A stretch of DNA of 7,690 nucleotides from Rhodothermales bacterium. GTDB taxonomy: Bacteria > Bacteroidota > Rhodothermia > Rhodothermales > VXPQ01. Shown here piece by piece: positions 1 to 7,249 of the stretch; position 1 is the stretch's first letter; every line of letters starts with the position of its first letter. The translations under genes were made by a program, and so were the position numbers. The notes below the pieces were generated by a model, which saw only the letters and a program-made list of their open reading frames with translations, did not search any database and was not told where the DNA came from. Location of the stretch: NCBI GenBank assembly GCA_028283985.1, contig JANQSQ010000257.1, positions 1 through 7,690 on the forward strand, in the 5' to 3' direction.

Positions 1-194
1 ACATCCCCGTGAACGACCAGGTGGCGCCCCGGCAGGGACTCGCAGTCACAGCCACGAAACCGGACGGAACGCAGACAACCTTCCAGGCCGTGGTCCGACT
101 CGACACCGACGTCGAGGTTGATTACTACCGGCACGGCGGCATCCTCCACTACGTGCTCCGGGACTACCTGCGGCGCGAGCAAGTAGAGGCGTGA
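1..194 (+). CDS. acnA: Aconitate hydratase (AcnA/IRP1 type), C-terminal end only
   Basis: This is the last 64 or so codons of an aconitase, the TCA-cycle [4Fe-4S] enzyme that interconverts citrate and isocitrate in the cytoplasm. The frame is open from the window's left edge, so the GTG at position 9 is an internal valine codon and not the start. The diagnostic stretch is VVRLDTDVEVDYYRHGGILH followed by YVLR. It matches the conserved C-terminus of the AcnA/IRP1 family (from memory: VRLDTPVEVDYYRHGGILPYVLRQL). The 4Fe-4S cysteines and most active-site residues lie outside the window. The gene ends in TGA at 192-194 and converges on the NERD-helicase gene 105 bp away. Base composition is GC-rich, unlike that neighbour, and this is probably the native chromosomal flank of the island. 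Family assignment is secure; whether the full gene is intact cannot be seen. Confidence 0.88.
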   Translation, partial: IPVNDQVAPRQGLAVTATKPDGTQTTFQAVVRLDTDVEVDYYRHGGILHYVLRDYLRREQVEA

Positions 195-299
195 GGGGTG
201 ATCTTATCGAGGTCGGGCAGCAGCGAAACGATGCGGGCCCGCCTGATCACAAGACGGAGACCCCAAGTGTCGGGTAATTACTAAACTTGTACATAAAAT

Positions 300-2201
300 T
301 CATATCTCAACAAAATCAGAAAACCACTTTCGTCCAAAAGATCGCAAGCTATCCTCCGCACACACAATTGTTAAGCTAGAGCCTATGGGTTGATCCTTTA
401 GCCTGGTAAACATCACATAAAAAAGGCATTTTTGTTCCTCATTTTGATCGTTAAGAGAAAAAGATTGGAAAAAAACCAATAAATGATTGGTTTCCCATCC
501 CTTGTAACTATGGCCTGTGGATGCTTTCATGTTCGGCGCTCCTTTATAAAAACGCATTTTCTTTCTACGAGAATTATTCTCATCCTCATCGAATATATTT
601 AAGACATTGATACCAAGTTTTTTTCTGATTTTTTCAACTAACACCTCTCCCATAGAGTGATCCTGTACCAGAATAGTAAAATCAGAAAAAGAGGCAAAAT
701 CAGAAACAGCAGTCATTTGTTTCTCCAGTTCATCAACTATATTCAATACAAGATCATCATCGGAGTTCTTTCCCGAAACAATCTGTAACCATCGCAGGCG
801 CGGTGGCACCCGTTTCTGATCAAAAAGATCAGGACCAGCAGGATCGGGAAGTACAACTTCTTCCCCTTGCATGAAATTATCGGCATAATCCTGTGCAATT
901 GGTATCAACTCACGAGCTAACCTATATCCATGCTTCAAAGACATAGGTCTGCCAGAAAAACCTGCGCCCTCCATTGCTTTTTCGGTCCATACCCGAGCGC
1001 GCCCATAAATGTTCTGTGTCTTGTCATAAGCCAAAAATCTCTCTCCTTCACCCTTAACGGAAGATGCAAGGGTATTCCACCAGCTCAAATATAAATCTTG
1101 TCCCTCATCAACAACTATAGCATCATATTCCTGTAGACGACTTTCTCGGTTATTGTAGGCCTCAATAATTTCCTCACACCGACTATTCCACCAATTCTCT
1201 TTTCTTTCATAATCTTCATTTTGTTCATTAAAATTGTTTTTTTCGAAGGCTCCGATACTATCATATATCCATCCATGAAAGTGCTTTATTTTAATAAAAT
1301 GCCACGCTTTTATTCGCAATCCGACATTCTGTCCACATTCTTGCCGTAAATGTCGTGCAATGGCATCTCTTAGCCAATTCACCATTGTAATGTTGTAACA
1401 AGACACAAGTACATATTTTTCTTGCATAGCCAAGAGCGCAGCCTTCCTTGCCACTACTTCACTCTTACCTGATCCTGCAGGCCCCTGTACTCGACGATAA
1501 CCTGTCCTAGTTCTACCTTCGGATGCTCTAAGTTGATCAGCATCAAGCTTTATAGGTTGATACTGTTCCCGCGCACTGTCAGGTTCACGCAGCCACCCGC
1601 GAAATACACGACAAGCATTCTCCGAAATTGCCTTGCTCTCTCTGTTTCGGTTAGCCAAAGGAAATAATATGTGCAAATATCCATTAGTCAATGTGTCAGA
1701 GCCTGCCACCGTATATATTTTTGAATACTTGCGCTCTTCATCATCCTGAAGAGATTTAATCAATTCTATAATCTCGTTTCGTTCAATACTTGGAAAAACC
1801 AAGGAACATCCTATAATACCGTATCCTTTTGGGGCAAGAAGATCGGGGCAGTATAAATTCATAACGGCTTCCTTGTAAGATCGAATTTTTACAACCGGAT
1901 TATCTCTACGATCTTCTTTTCTTGTTCTTTTATTGACTGCCCATAATTTTCCATCACGTTCACGATATTCGAACTTATTGAAATTCAAATTCCAGTCCTT
2001 TACCTCAATAATGCCAATTCCTACTTTGGGATTAAGGACTATAAAGTCGGGATTATGCCCATTTAAAGGAGGTTGAATATATATTTCCCATTCAATGGGC
2101 AAGTATTTTTCTAAAAAATTTAATACCTTTTTTTCACCATCGTTCAATGGAGTCGGTAAATGACCCAGTCGATCTTTCGATGGTTCGATAATCCGCTTCA
2201 T
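300..2201 (-). CDS. NERD nuclease domain fused to a UvrD-like SF1 helicase
   Basis: A 633-residue cytoplasmic protein with two modules. Residues about 15-120 form a NERD (nuclease-related, PD-(D/E)XK-like) domain: E23, PDFIVL with D52, then GIGIIEVKDW with E66 and K68. Residues about 230-620 are an SF1 helicase: Walker A QGPAGSGKS (239-247), Walker B VVDEGQDL (363-370), motif III-like AYDKTQNIYG (391-400), motif IV-like KHGYRL (423-428), motif V STGHSYKGWE (561-570) and motif VI FYVMFTRLK (594-602). All main motifs are present, so it is probably active. By inference it unwinds and cuts foreign or damaged DNA. NERD-UvrD fusions are common in defence islands. Start ATG 2201 is the only reasonable N-terminal start; AGGA lies just 1 nt upstream, a poorly spaced ribosome site. 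Composition is strikingly AT-rich (27-42% GC in hand-counted 60-base lines) against its GC-rich neighbours, suggesting separate acquisition. It has its own promoter, 159 bp after the SF2 helicase gene. Activity on phage DNA is not shown by sequence. Confidence 0.87.
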   Translation of the reverse strand: MKRIIEPSKDRLGHLPTPLNDGEKKVLNFLEKYLPIEWEIYIQPPLNGHNPDFIVLNPKVGIGIIEVKDWNLNFNKFEYRERDGKLWAVNKRTRKEDRRDNPVVKIRSYKEAVMNLYCPDLLAPKGYGIIGCSLVFPSIERNEIIELIKSLQDDEERKYSKIYTVAGSDTLTNGYLHILFPLANRNRESKAISENACRVFRGWLREPDSAREQYQPIKLDADQLRASEGRTRTGYRRVQGPAGSGKSEVVARKAALLAMQEKYVLVSCYNITMVNWLRDAIARHLRQECGQNVGLRIKAWHFIKIKHFHGWIYDSIGAFEKNNFNEQNEDYERKENWWNSRCEEIIEAYNNRESRLQEYDAIVVDEGQDLYLSWWNTLASSVKGEGERFLAYDKTQNIYGRARVWTEKAMEGAGFSGRPMSLKHGYRLARELIPIAQDYADNFMQGEEVVLPDPAGPDLFDQKRVPPRLRWLQIVSGKNSDDDLVLNIVDELEKQMTAVSDFASFSDFTILVQDHSMGEVLVEKIRKKLGINVLNIFDEDENNSRRKKMRFYKGAPNMKASTGHSYKGWETNHLLVFFQSFSLNDQNEEQKCLFYVMFTRLKDQPIGSSLTIVCAEDSLRSFGRKWFSDFVEI

Positions 2202-2236
2202 ATCCTGAAAATCGTGCTTCTATTATCCCTTTCCAT

Positions 2237-2265
2237 AAAATATTTCTTCAAAGTATGCATGTCAA
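2237..2265 (-). promoter_or_regulatory. Sigma70-type promoter of the NERD-helicase gene
   Basis: On the minus strand, a perfect -35 TTGACA (2265-2260) is followed by a 17-bp spacer and the -10 hexamer TATTTT (2242-2237, 4 of 6 consensus bases). Transcription would begin near 2230, giving a leader of roughly 28 nt before ATG 2201. The third gene could therefore be expressed independently of the nuclease-helicase pair upstream. The spacer contains one GCATA half-site of the dyad seen at the other promoters, without a partner. Confidence 0.6.
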
Positions 2266-2277
2266 ATGCCGCTTTGT

Positions 2278-2340
2278 CGGGATACCCAACCTCATCGCAA
2301 CAGCTCTAACCGATCCAAACTCTGATGGAAAATAACCTAT
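2278..2340 (-). other. Possible decayed IS3-type OrfA remnant in the intergenic gap
   Basis: Between the SF2 and NERD-helicase genes, one minus-strand frame reads YFPSEFGSVRAVAMRLGIP before it loses coding sense. From memory this resembles the helix-turn-helix part of IS3-family OrfA proteins (YPSE..A.RSVA..LG, then ETLR.WV). A +1/-1 shift then gives HTLKKYFMERDN, which could be the degraded continuation. There is no start codon, no terminal inverted repeat and no second ORF. Similarity is short and judged by eye, so this is only a suggestion. Confidence 0.2.
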
Positions 2341-2360
2341 TCAATGCCCACGAAAACCTA

Positions 2361-5300
2361 CTACGCCTCACCCGATAGTATCCGCCATACGCGCTGATAG
2401 CCAGCACCATCCAGCGGAGTGTCAGCAGGACGAACACGGTCCCAATCCGGAGCCTTCATGCCTCTGAGAAAGTCTCGTGCATGACCAATGGAATACCGGC
2501 CTTTGTCGTCGGATACAGTCTCGCGGTATAAATCGCCGACCTTCACAGCCACGCTTCGAGGCACTGAGTTCATGCGCATCAGAACCCCCTCCTCTGATCG
2601 TACCCCATGGTAAATCATAGCAGGCAGAACTTCCATGCGACGCCGATCACTATCGGGGATATCCTTATTTGCTCCCTCCATTGCGCTAAGAGCAGAGATA
2701 CCCCAAGTACCACCGTTGGCGATAGCCCTATAGATAGCCCGACAGGTATCAGTTAGCGCTCTTGTGTCGGCGGAATCCTTGGAACCACTGAAATATCGAG
2801 CGGCAATTTCCTTGATTTTCTTCCCATTGACCCAGTCTCGAGTGATATCCGACAACGCACTCTGCCCACGCCCTCCGCCAATGATATCCGTGAATTGACG
2901 TTCCAGTTGCGGTACTTGCAGCATAACCCCGAAGATATCCGCAATCCTGCCAGCCTCCCCAAATAGGCTGTCCGGGATCCAGTCGTCAGGTTGTAATCTG
3001 TTCTCCAGTGTATGCAACCCCTTCATAGCCTCACGCACACCCTCCGGAGAAAAACCGGTAGCATCGGCAAGAGTTACCATACCTGATGGCATTTCGGCAA
3101 TCTCCTGAGCATAGTCTCGAGTAGCTTGTAAAAGCACATCGGCATGTCCCTTCCGGTCGGCATCGGTACGAAGAATCGTGTAGCCATAGGTAGAGCGCAA
3201 CAATTGCTCGGAATCCGCAAGCACAGCGTCCAAATTCTTCTTCTCCGCCCATAGATGTGCTACATAACAACGAAAATCCTCCCACTGATCTTTCCAAAGT
3301 ACACCAGAAAGATCAGCTAACTCACCCTTCTCGGCAAGATCGTCAAGAAGAGTAACCAATCTCGATACGAGTGCCCCGGTCCTCTGGCTAACAAACTCAA
3401 TTATTTCTTCTCGATTCTGCCCTTCCGCAAGGCCGACAACACCCACGCTGTCGTGTCCAATGCGTCCGGCCCGGCCAGCCAGATTCCAGAATTCTCGGGG
3501 GGTCATCTCGACTTGCCCATACTGACCGGGGAAATGTCTCGACGCCAGAAATACGGATGAAACAGGAAAATCAATCCCCTGCGCCACAGTTGTAGTCGAA
3601 CACAATACCCTCAAACGCCCATTCTCCGCAAGCCATTCCATGAGCGCACGGGTCTCGTCCGACAAACCGGCATGATGCACTCCTATGCCATGATCCAGCA
3701 TACCAACCAATTCGAAGTTGTCCGCTATCTCGGTTCGCAAGAAGTCCTGAACCAGCCTCGTGTCCGCATCGGGATCCTCTATAACCGGCATTGACTTTTG
3801 CAGCACTCGAGCCATTGCCCAAACCGAACTGATTCGATTAGCAACGGCAATGCTTGTCCCTCGTTGAGACATAATGGAGGCCATAGCACCTGCCTGGAGC
3901 CCCAAATTGCGTTGCTCGTCCTGCCTGTCCTGCCTACCAAGCACTTTACTCTTGGGAATGTCAATCGGCCTGCATCCACCAACGCGGTGCGTGCCTCTCA
4001 AATGCATTGCTTTGGGAGTTACTGTCAGCGTCTCGAATTTAAGACACCATCCCGCCCGTTCCGATTCATCCGGCACTGCTCGATAAAGGCCCAGTATTCT
4101 CTCGTTAGGTCTCCATGCCGTTGAACCCAAGCTGATCGCCTTACCCGCATCCACGTCATCAGCGAGCCACTTCGCTACATCGTCGGTTTCTTCGACAAAT
4201 GGCATGAGCAAGAGAAAATGAGCATCCGGACAGTCCCGTTTGACGGTGGCCAAAAAGAGCTCGATTCTTAATCCGCGGCCAGTAGCCTCCATGTTGTGGG
4301 CTTCGTCCATAACGAGAAGCGCCAGTGGTCTTGAAATTCTCTTATTGCGAATCGCCAGCGATAGCTTTTCCGGCGTTGCAATCAGCACATCGAAAGCATT
4401 CTCCTCCGCTCTTAAGAGTTCGTCCTCGAATGCATCCACCTCAACTGCCGATGTCAACTGCTCTATCCGAATCCTGATGGGTTCAAAATCCCGGCGCAAG
4501 CGGCGGGTGATCTGGGCGCAAAGTGCCCGTGTAGGCGCTACGTAAGCAACCCATCCGCCACTTTCTTTGAACTGGTTGAGAGCCTGAAGAATGCGAAACT
4601 GCGCTAAAAGTGTCTTGCCGCCAGAGGTTGGCATCTCCACCACGATCGCCGTCTTGGCCGGATCCAGAAGACCTTCTTCAAGGAGAGCTGCCCTTTGCGG
4701 GGGAAGAAGTTGAAACATCGGCTGGTGTTCTCTTCGTCCCAATGATCGGACAAATGCCGATGTCCTGGAATTGACCCGGCGCACGGCCCACCACATCGAT
4801 ATTCTGACCATGGCGTGCCCGGTAGCGTGAAGCCAGCGCAACAGGACATCCAGGCTCGCATCGCCCAGTGCAGTCGCAGCCTTGATGCCAGCCTCGAAGT
4901 GTTTATCGAGTTGAACCATCGGGTCAGCCATGTCGCCCTGCAACATGTACCGGGCCAGTATTTCGGTTGCCTTAGCCCAATGATACAAGGCAACCAATCT
5001 CAGGGCGATAGCCCTGTTCCCGGCATCGGATCCACCTTCAAACTGCCGTTTCTCGTACTCCCGCTGGTCAACCCGTAGTCCGGCGATGATCTCACGCACC
5101 CTGTCGAGATCGTCCCAACCGCCCTTGCGGAAAAGCCTGATCCAGCATTCGAAGAGCCGATACAGCACTCGGGTGTCCCATGGCATATCCGCTACGCTCG
5201 GCGAAGCAAGACTATCCGGGTGCTCGTCATACCAACGACGCAGATCGGACCAACGGTCTCCACAATAAGCCAAGGCAGACAGCCTCAACACAAAGAAGAT

Positions 5301-5675
5301 GCGATCGAGATTTTCCTGCGGGACCGGAAAAAGCCGACGAAGTTCAAAGGCTTTATATGATGCGGCAACTGCTTGGTCCCTCAACAATCCGGCCTCCCCC
5401 GTCGGACTTGCCAATGCCCCCAGGCCTTCAATGGCAGCCAATTCATAGGCAAACGCAACCCGGTCCAGCAATTCATCCTCGGCCTCATTATTCAGATCAT
5501 GACGATAGCCCCTGTATCCATCCGCAGTGAAGTCGAAAAAAATTTGACGACCAACGGCTTGGCGCGCCAAACGTTCGTTCATTAATCGTTCCGCCTTATC
5601 CAGATCAACCTGGCCAACGGCCGAGATCGCCCAGTGAGAGATCAATGCGCGTAATGATTCCTGCGTAACGCTCAT
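2361..5675 (-). CDS. Ski2-like SF2 DEAH-box helicase, HamB-like (Hachiman-type defence)
   Basis: A 1104-residue cytoplasmic ATP-dependent helicase. Residues 1-315 are a mostly helical N-terminal region without a motif I recognise. RecA1 follows: Q-motif glutamine Q327, motif I EMPTSGGKT (347-355), motif Ia PTRALCAQ (381-388), ATPEKL (433-438) and motif II DEAH (457-460). RecA2 has HHAGLSDETR (667-676), motif V STTTVAQGIDFP (693-704) and motif VI NLAGRAGRIG (731-740). HHAGL plus AGRAGRIG is the Ski2/Hel308 signature. The ~300-residue C-terminal extension is unassigned. Motif III is atypical, with LLLMPFVEE (488-496) where SAT is usual. In Hachiman, HamB is a Ski2-like helicase that senses DNA and partners the nuclease HamA; the gene order, size and coupling here fit that. 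Start ATG 5675 overlaps the upstream stop as ATGA and has a near-perfect Shine-Dalgarno, so the two products are probably made together as a complex. Helicase class is certain; the HamB identity is inference, and AbpB or another Ski2-like defence helicase remains possible. Confidence 0.88.
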   Translation of the reverse strand: MSVTQESLRALISHWAISAVGQVDLDKAERLMNERLARQAVGRQIFFDFTADGYRGYRHDLNNEAEDELLDRVAFAYELAAIEGLGALASPTGEAGLLRDQAVAASYKAFELRRLFPVPQENLDRIFFVLRLSALAYCGDRWSDLRRWYDEHPDSLASPSVADMPWDTRVLYRLFECWIRLFRKGGWDDLDRVREIIAGLRVDQREYEKRQFEGGSDAGNRAIALRLVALYHWAKATEILARYMLQGDMADPMVQLDKHFEAGIKAATALGDASLDVLLRWLHATGHAMVRISMWWAVRRVNSRTSAFVRSLGRREHQPMFQLLPPQRAALLEEGLLDPAKTAIVVEMPTSGGKTLLAQFRILQALNQFKESGGWVAYVAPTRALCAQITRRLRRDFEPIRIRIEQLTSAVEVDAFEDELLRAEENAFDVLIATPEKLSLAIRNKRISRPLALLVMDEAHNMEATGRGLRIELFLATVKRDCPDAHFLLLMPFVEETDDVAKWLADDVDAGKAISLGSTAWRPNERILGLYRAVPDESERAGWCLKFETLTVTPKAMHLRGTHRVGGCRPIDIPKSKVLGRQDRQDEQRNLGLQAGAMASIMSQRGTSIAVANRISSVWAMARVLQKSMPVIEDPDADTRLVQDFLRTEIADNFELVGMLDHGIGVHHAGLSDETRALMEWLAENGRLRVLCSTTTVAQGIDFPVSSVFLASRHFPGQYGQVEMTPREFWNLAGRAGRIGHDSVGVVGLAEGQNREEIIEFVSQRTGALVSRLVTLLDDLAEKGELADLSGVLWKDQWEDFRCYVAHLWAEKKNLDAVLADSEQLLRSTYGYTILRTDADRKGHADVLLQATRDYAQEIAEMPSGMVTLADATGFSPEGVREAMKGLHTLENRLQPDDWIPDSLFGEAGRIADIFGVMLQVPQLERQFTDIIGGGRGQSALSDITRDWVNGKKIKEIAARYFSGSKDSADTRALTDTCRAIYRAIANGGTWGISALSAMEGANKDIPDSDRRRMEVLPAMIYHGVRSEEGVLMRMNSVPRSVAVKVGDLYRETVSDDKGRYSIGHARDFLRGMKAPDWDRVRPADTPLDGAGYQRVWRILSGEA

Positions 5676-6499
5676 CCTTCATCACCTCCCTGCATGATCG
5701 CCAAAACGTCCTTACCCAAATTGTTTATCCGGCCTTGGGGCAGGTATATCCCAAGGAATGTAATATTCATTCCTGAGGGGCAATCAGAGGCAAGTTTTGA
5801 TACGGGGTTTCTGAGATCGAGGGCATCCGGGGATACGTCACGGATCAATACCCCGTACAATTGAACATCGTTTCTTCCGTTATTCAGGTATCGTCCCACA
5901 GCCTGGATGAAACAACCGTGCCATGGAGCATACAGAGAACGAACAGTCAGATACTCGATCAACCCATCTCGAAGGTCAACATTATCGCGCAAGTCCTTTA
6001 TCTGTTGCCGAAGCCCCGACTCGCCATCCATCACCCGCGGGGGATAAAGCGCCTGCGACGACGTTTTTACCTCACCGAAAACCAGACGGTAACCTTCCCC
6101 TTCAATCGCGAAGCCCACAAGATCGGCACCGGGAAGACTCACACCTTGCCGTCGTGCGTCCCGGCGCATCGGCCAAGGAAATATGCACTCCCGCCGGTCT
6201 GTCAGATATGCCTCGGCAATGGCCTCGCCAACACGCCAATTTCTCACCCCTTTTGTAGCCAGTTCGTTAATGCGCTCAGTTGCAAACCCCGTTTCGCCCA
6301 GCGGCATCAGTGCTTCCCTGATAAGCACCAAACCCGCATCGTCGCGCAGAATGCTTATGACAGAACCAGCCAAGGCATCATCCAATTCGCTGGATGTCCA
6401 CTTGATGCCGGTTCCAGTGCATGGCTCCTCGCCCAACGCATACGCGATCACACCCTCGGACACCCGCTCTCCAAGCCGAGCGCCATCTTCTGTCCCCAT
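5672..6499 (-). CDS. PD-(D/E)XK nuclease-fold protein, HamA-like (Hachiman-type defence)
   Basis: A 275-residue protein if started at ATG 6499; the longest frame starts at ATG 6553 (293 residues). I prefer 6499 because the promoter and operator lie inside the extra 18 codons, and similarity to a decayed paralogue upstream reaches this codon. No Shine-Dalgarno precedes either start. The nuclease core (longest-frame numbering) is WRVGEAIAEAYL with E110/E114, PGADLVGF with D144, and LVFGEVKTSS with E161 and K163. Spacing fits PD-(D/E)XK: helix glutamate, aspartate on a strand, then ExK. A glutamine pair follows at 183-184. HamA (DUF1837) has this arrangement, remembered as a GFDAV...GEVK core, and is the nuclease partner of HamB. 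The active site looks intact, so DNA cleavage controlled by the helicase is the expected role. The gene overlaps the helicase by 4 bp (ATGA). Nuclease fold is fairly sure; exact family is not, and AbpA-like or another PD-(D/E)XK family is possible. Confidence 0.75.
   Translation of the reverse strand: MGTEDGARLGERVSEGVIAYALGEEPCTGTGIKWTSSELDDALAGSVISILRDDAGLVLIREALMPLGETGFATERINELATKGVRNWRVGEAIAEAYLTDRRECIFPWPMRRDARRQGVSLPGADLVGFAIEGEGYRLVFGEVKTSSQALYPPRVMDGESGLRQQIKDLRDNVDLRDGLIEYLTVRSLYAPWHGCFIQAVGRYLNNGRNDVQLYGVLIRDVSPDALDLRNPVSKLASDCPSGMNITFLGIYLPQGRINNLGKDVLAIMQGGDEG
5682..5690 (-). promoter_or_regulatory. Strong ribosome binding site of the HamB-like helicase
   Basis: The minus strand reads GGGAGGTGA here, and the next base extends the match to the 16S anti-Shine-Dalgarno to GGAGGTGAT. 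There are 9 nt between GGAGG and ATG 5675. The site lies inside the last codons of the nuclease gene. Together with the ATGA overlap it fixes the helicase start and points to both coupled and independent initiation. Confidence 0.8.
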
Positions 6500-6526
6500 G
6501 TTTACAATAATCTTGTGATGCTTAAT

Positions 6527-6543
6527 TATGCGCCCTGCGCATA
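6527..6543. promoter_or_regulatory. Operator-like dyad TATGCG-N5-CGCATA at the operon promoter
   Basis: A perfect 6-bp-arm palindrome with a 5-bp centre. It covers the end of the -10 box and the predicted transcription start, a position where bound protein would block RNA polymerase. Two related dyads (TATGC-N7-GCATA) lie at 7502-7518 and 7533-7549. Repression by a dimeric regulator is inferred; no regulator gene is visible in the window. Confidence 0.55.
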
Positions 6544-6569
6544 GTAGTAACATCGGAACACATAAGCAA
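6541..6569 (-). promoter_or_regulatory. Promoter of the nuclease-helicase operon
   Basis: On the minus strand, -35 TTGCTT (6569-6564), a 17-bp spacer, then -10 TACTAT (6546-6541). Individually the hexamers are moderate (3 of 6 and 4 of 6). The same layout recurs, with conserved CGTTGC, CCGAT and TACTATGCG blocks, in the decayed copy at 7547-7575, which is the main support. The predicted transcript starts near 6534, downstream of ATG 6553 and about 35 nt before ATG 6499. Confidence 0.55.
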
Positions 6570-6608
6570 CGCTCGACAGACTATTCTTCCCCCTCCACCC
6601 TTCCTCCT

Positions 6609-7160
6609 TCATATCCTGACATCCGGCGTGGCGCGTTCCGCATCCAGTGCGGCGCGCCCCGTTTCCACCGCTTCCGTGGCGACCTCCTCCAGGTGCTCGA
6701 GTTCGGTCTGCCATTCGCCGTAGGCCCGCGAAGCCGACATCCATGCATGGGGAGCGTACAGCCCCCCTGCGGCTTTTCTGGCGCTTCGCTTCAGCCCCTT
6801 GACTTTCCGGGTGCCCTCCCGGGCCAATTTCTGCAATTCCAGCATACGATCGGTCCATGCCCGCACATGGTCCTCCGAATGGTATTGCATATCGGCCATG
6901 TTGTCGGTTTCCGAAGCAATGTTCGCGGAGAATTTGCGCGTGTTTTCGGCGGCGAGTCGGGCTATCCGCTGATGCTCTTCCGCCATACGGGCATTGTTTT
7001 CATCTCTCAGTTGCGCAAGACCCTCGAGGTCCTCCATATACCGCGCCAACTGAGCTATTTGCACCTGCGTCGTGTCCTCGACAAAAACATCGGACTGCGC
7101 CCGGGTTTCAGGGGCCAGTGCGACGACGGCGAGTACAGCGATGGCGATATGCCTTTTCAT
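6609..7160 (-). CDS. Exported coiled-coil protein of unknown function
   Basis: I do not recognise this 183-residue protein. The chosen start, ATG 7160, gives a clear Sec-type signal peptide: MKRH, a hydrophobic run IAIAVLAVVALA, and a likely cleavage after TRA (residue 21, before QSDV). The frame stays open upstream to ATG 7271, but that extension is low-complexity and would bury the signal peptide. The mature part is highly charged, with heptad-like helices at about residues 33-120 (QIAQLARYMEDLEGLAQL and onward), a basic stretch KVKGLKRSARK, then another charged helix to the end. A periplasmic rod-like or assembly protein is plausible. The export signal plus coiled coil is loosely reminiscent of the small VirB5/TrbJ-type subunits of conjugation systems, but no such genes are nearby. 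No good Shine-Dalgarno precedes the start; a small GTCCT-N5-AGGAC dyad lies at 7175-7189. It is flanked by the nuclease operon on one side and by the decayed nuclease copy on the other, so its link to defence is uncertain. Confidence 0.6.
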   Translation of the reverse strand: MKRHIAIAVLAVVALAPETRAQSDVFVEDTTQVQIAQLARYMEDLEGLAQLRDENNARMAEEHQRIARLAAENTRKFSANIASETDNMADMQYHSEDHVRAWTDRMLELQKLAREGTRKVKGLKRSARKAAGGLYAPHAWMSASRAYGEWQTELEHLEEVATEAVETGRAALDAERATPDVRI

Positions 7161-7193
7161 TCGGGTCTCATACGGTCCTGTTAGAGGACATCG

Positions 7194-7227
7194 TGAGAGT
7201 GAGTGGGTAAACGGGTGAGTGAGTGAG
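7194..7227. repeat. Short GTGA-type tandem repeats upstream of the exported protein gene
   Basis: Plus-strand runs of GAGTGAGTG and GTGAGTGAGTGAG flank GGTAAACGG. This low-complexity patch lies 34 to 67 bp upstream of ATG 7160, in the leader or promoter region. Such tetranucleotide tracts can slip in length, but here there are only two to four units per run, so phase variation is merely possible. Confidence 0.5.
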
Positions 7228-7249
7228 AAAGATGATTGGAAACGATCGT

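Noticed and set aside
195..299. GCGGGCCCGC palindrome (233-242) and GTGATC/GATCAC arms as a bidirectional terminator between the converging genes
   Set aside because: The palindrome leaves no loop and no T-run follows on either strand; a terminator cannot be supported.
2254..2260. TATGCAT in the NERD-helicase promoter as a fourth operator
   Set aside because: Only one half-site fits; at the required spacing the other arm is not GCATA.
5861..6544. Long plus-strand open frame (227 codons) opposite the nuclease gene
   Set aside because: It lies entirely antisense to the nuclease gene, has a proline/histidine-rich translation with no motif, and only reflects GC-rich codon bias of the real gene.
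6526..6612. 28-codon minus-strand frame overlapping the stop of the exported-protein gene (ATGA), ending in the operator
   Set aside because: It runs straight through the operon promoter and dyad, has no conserved counterpart in the relic copy, and lacks a properly spaced ribosome site.
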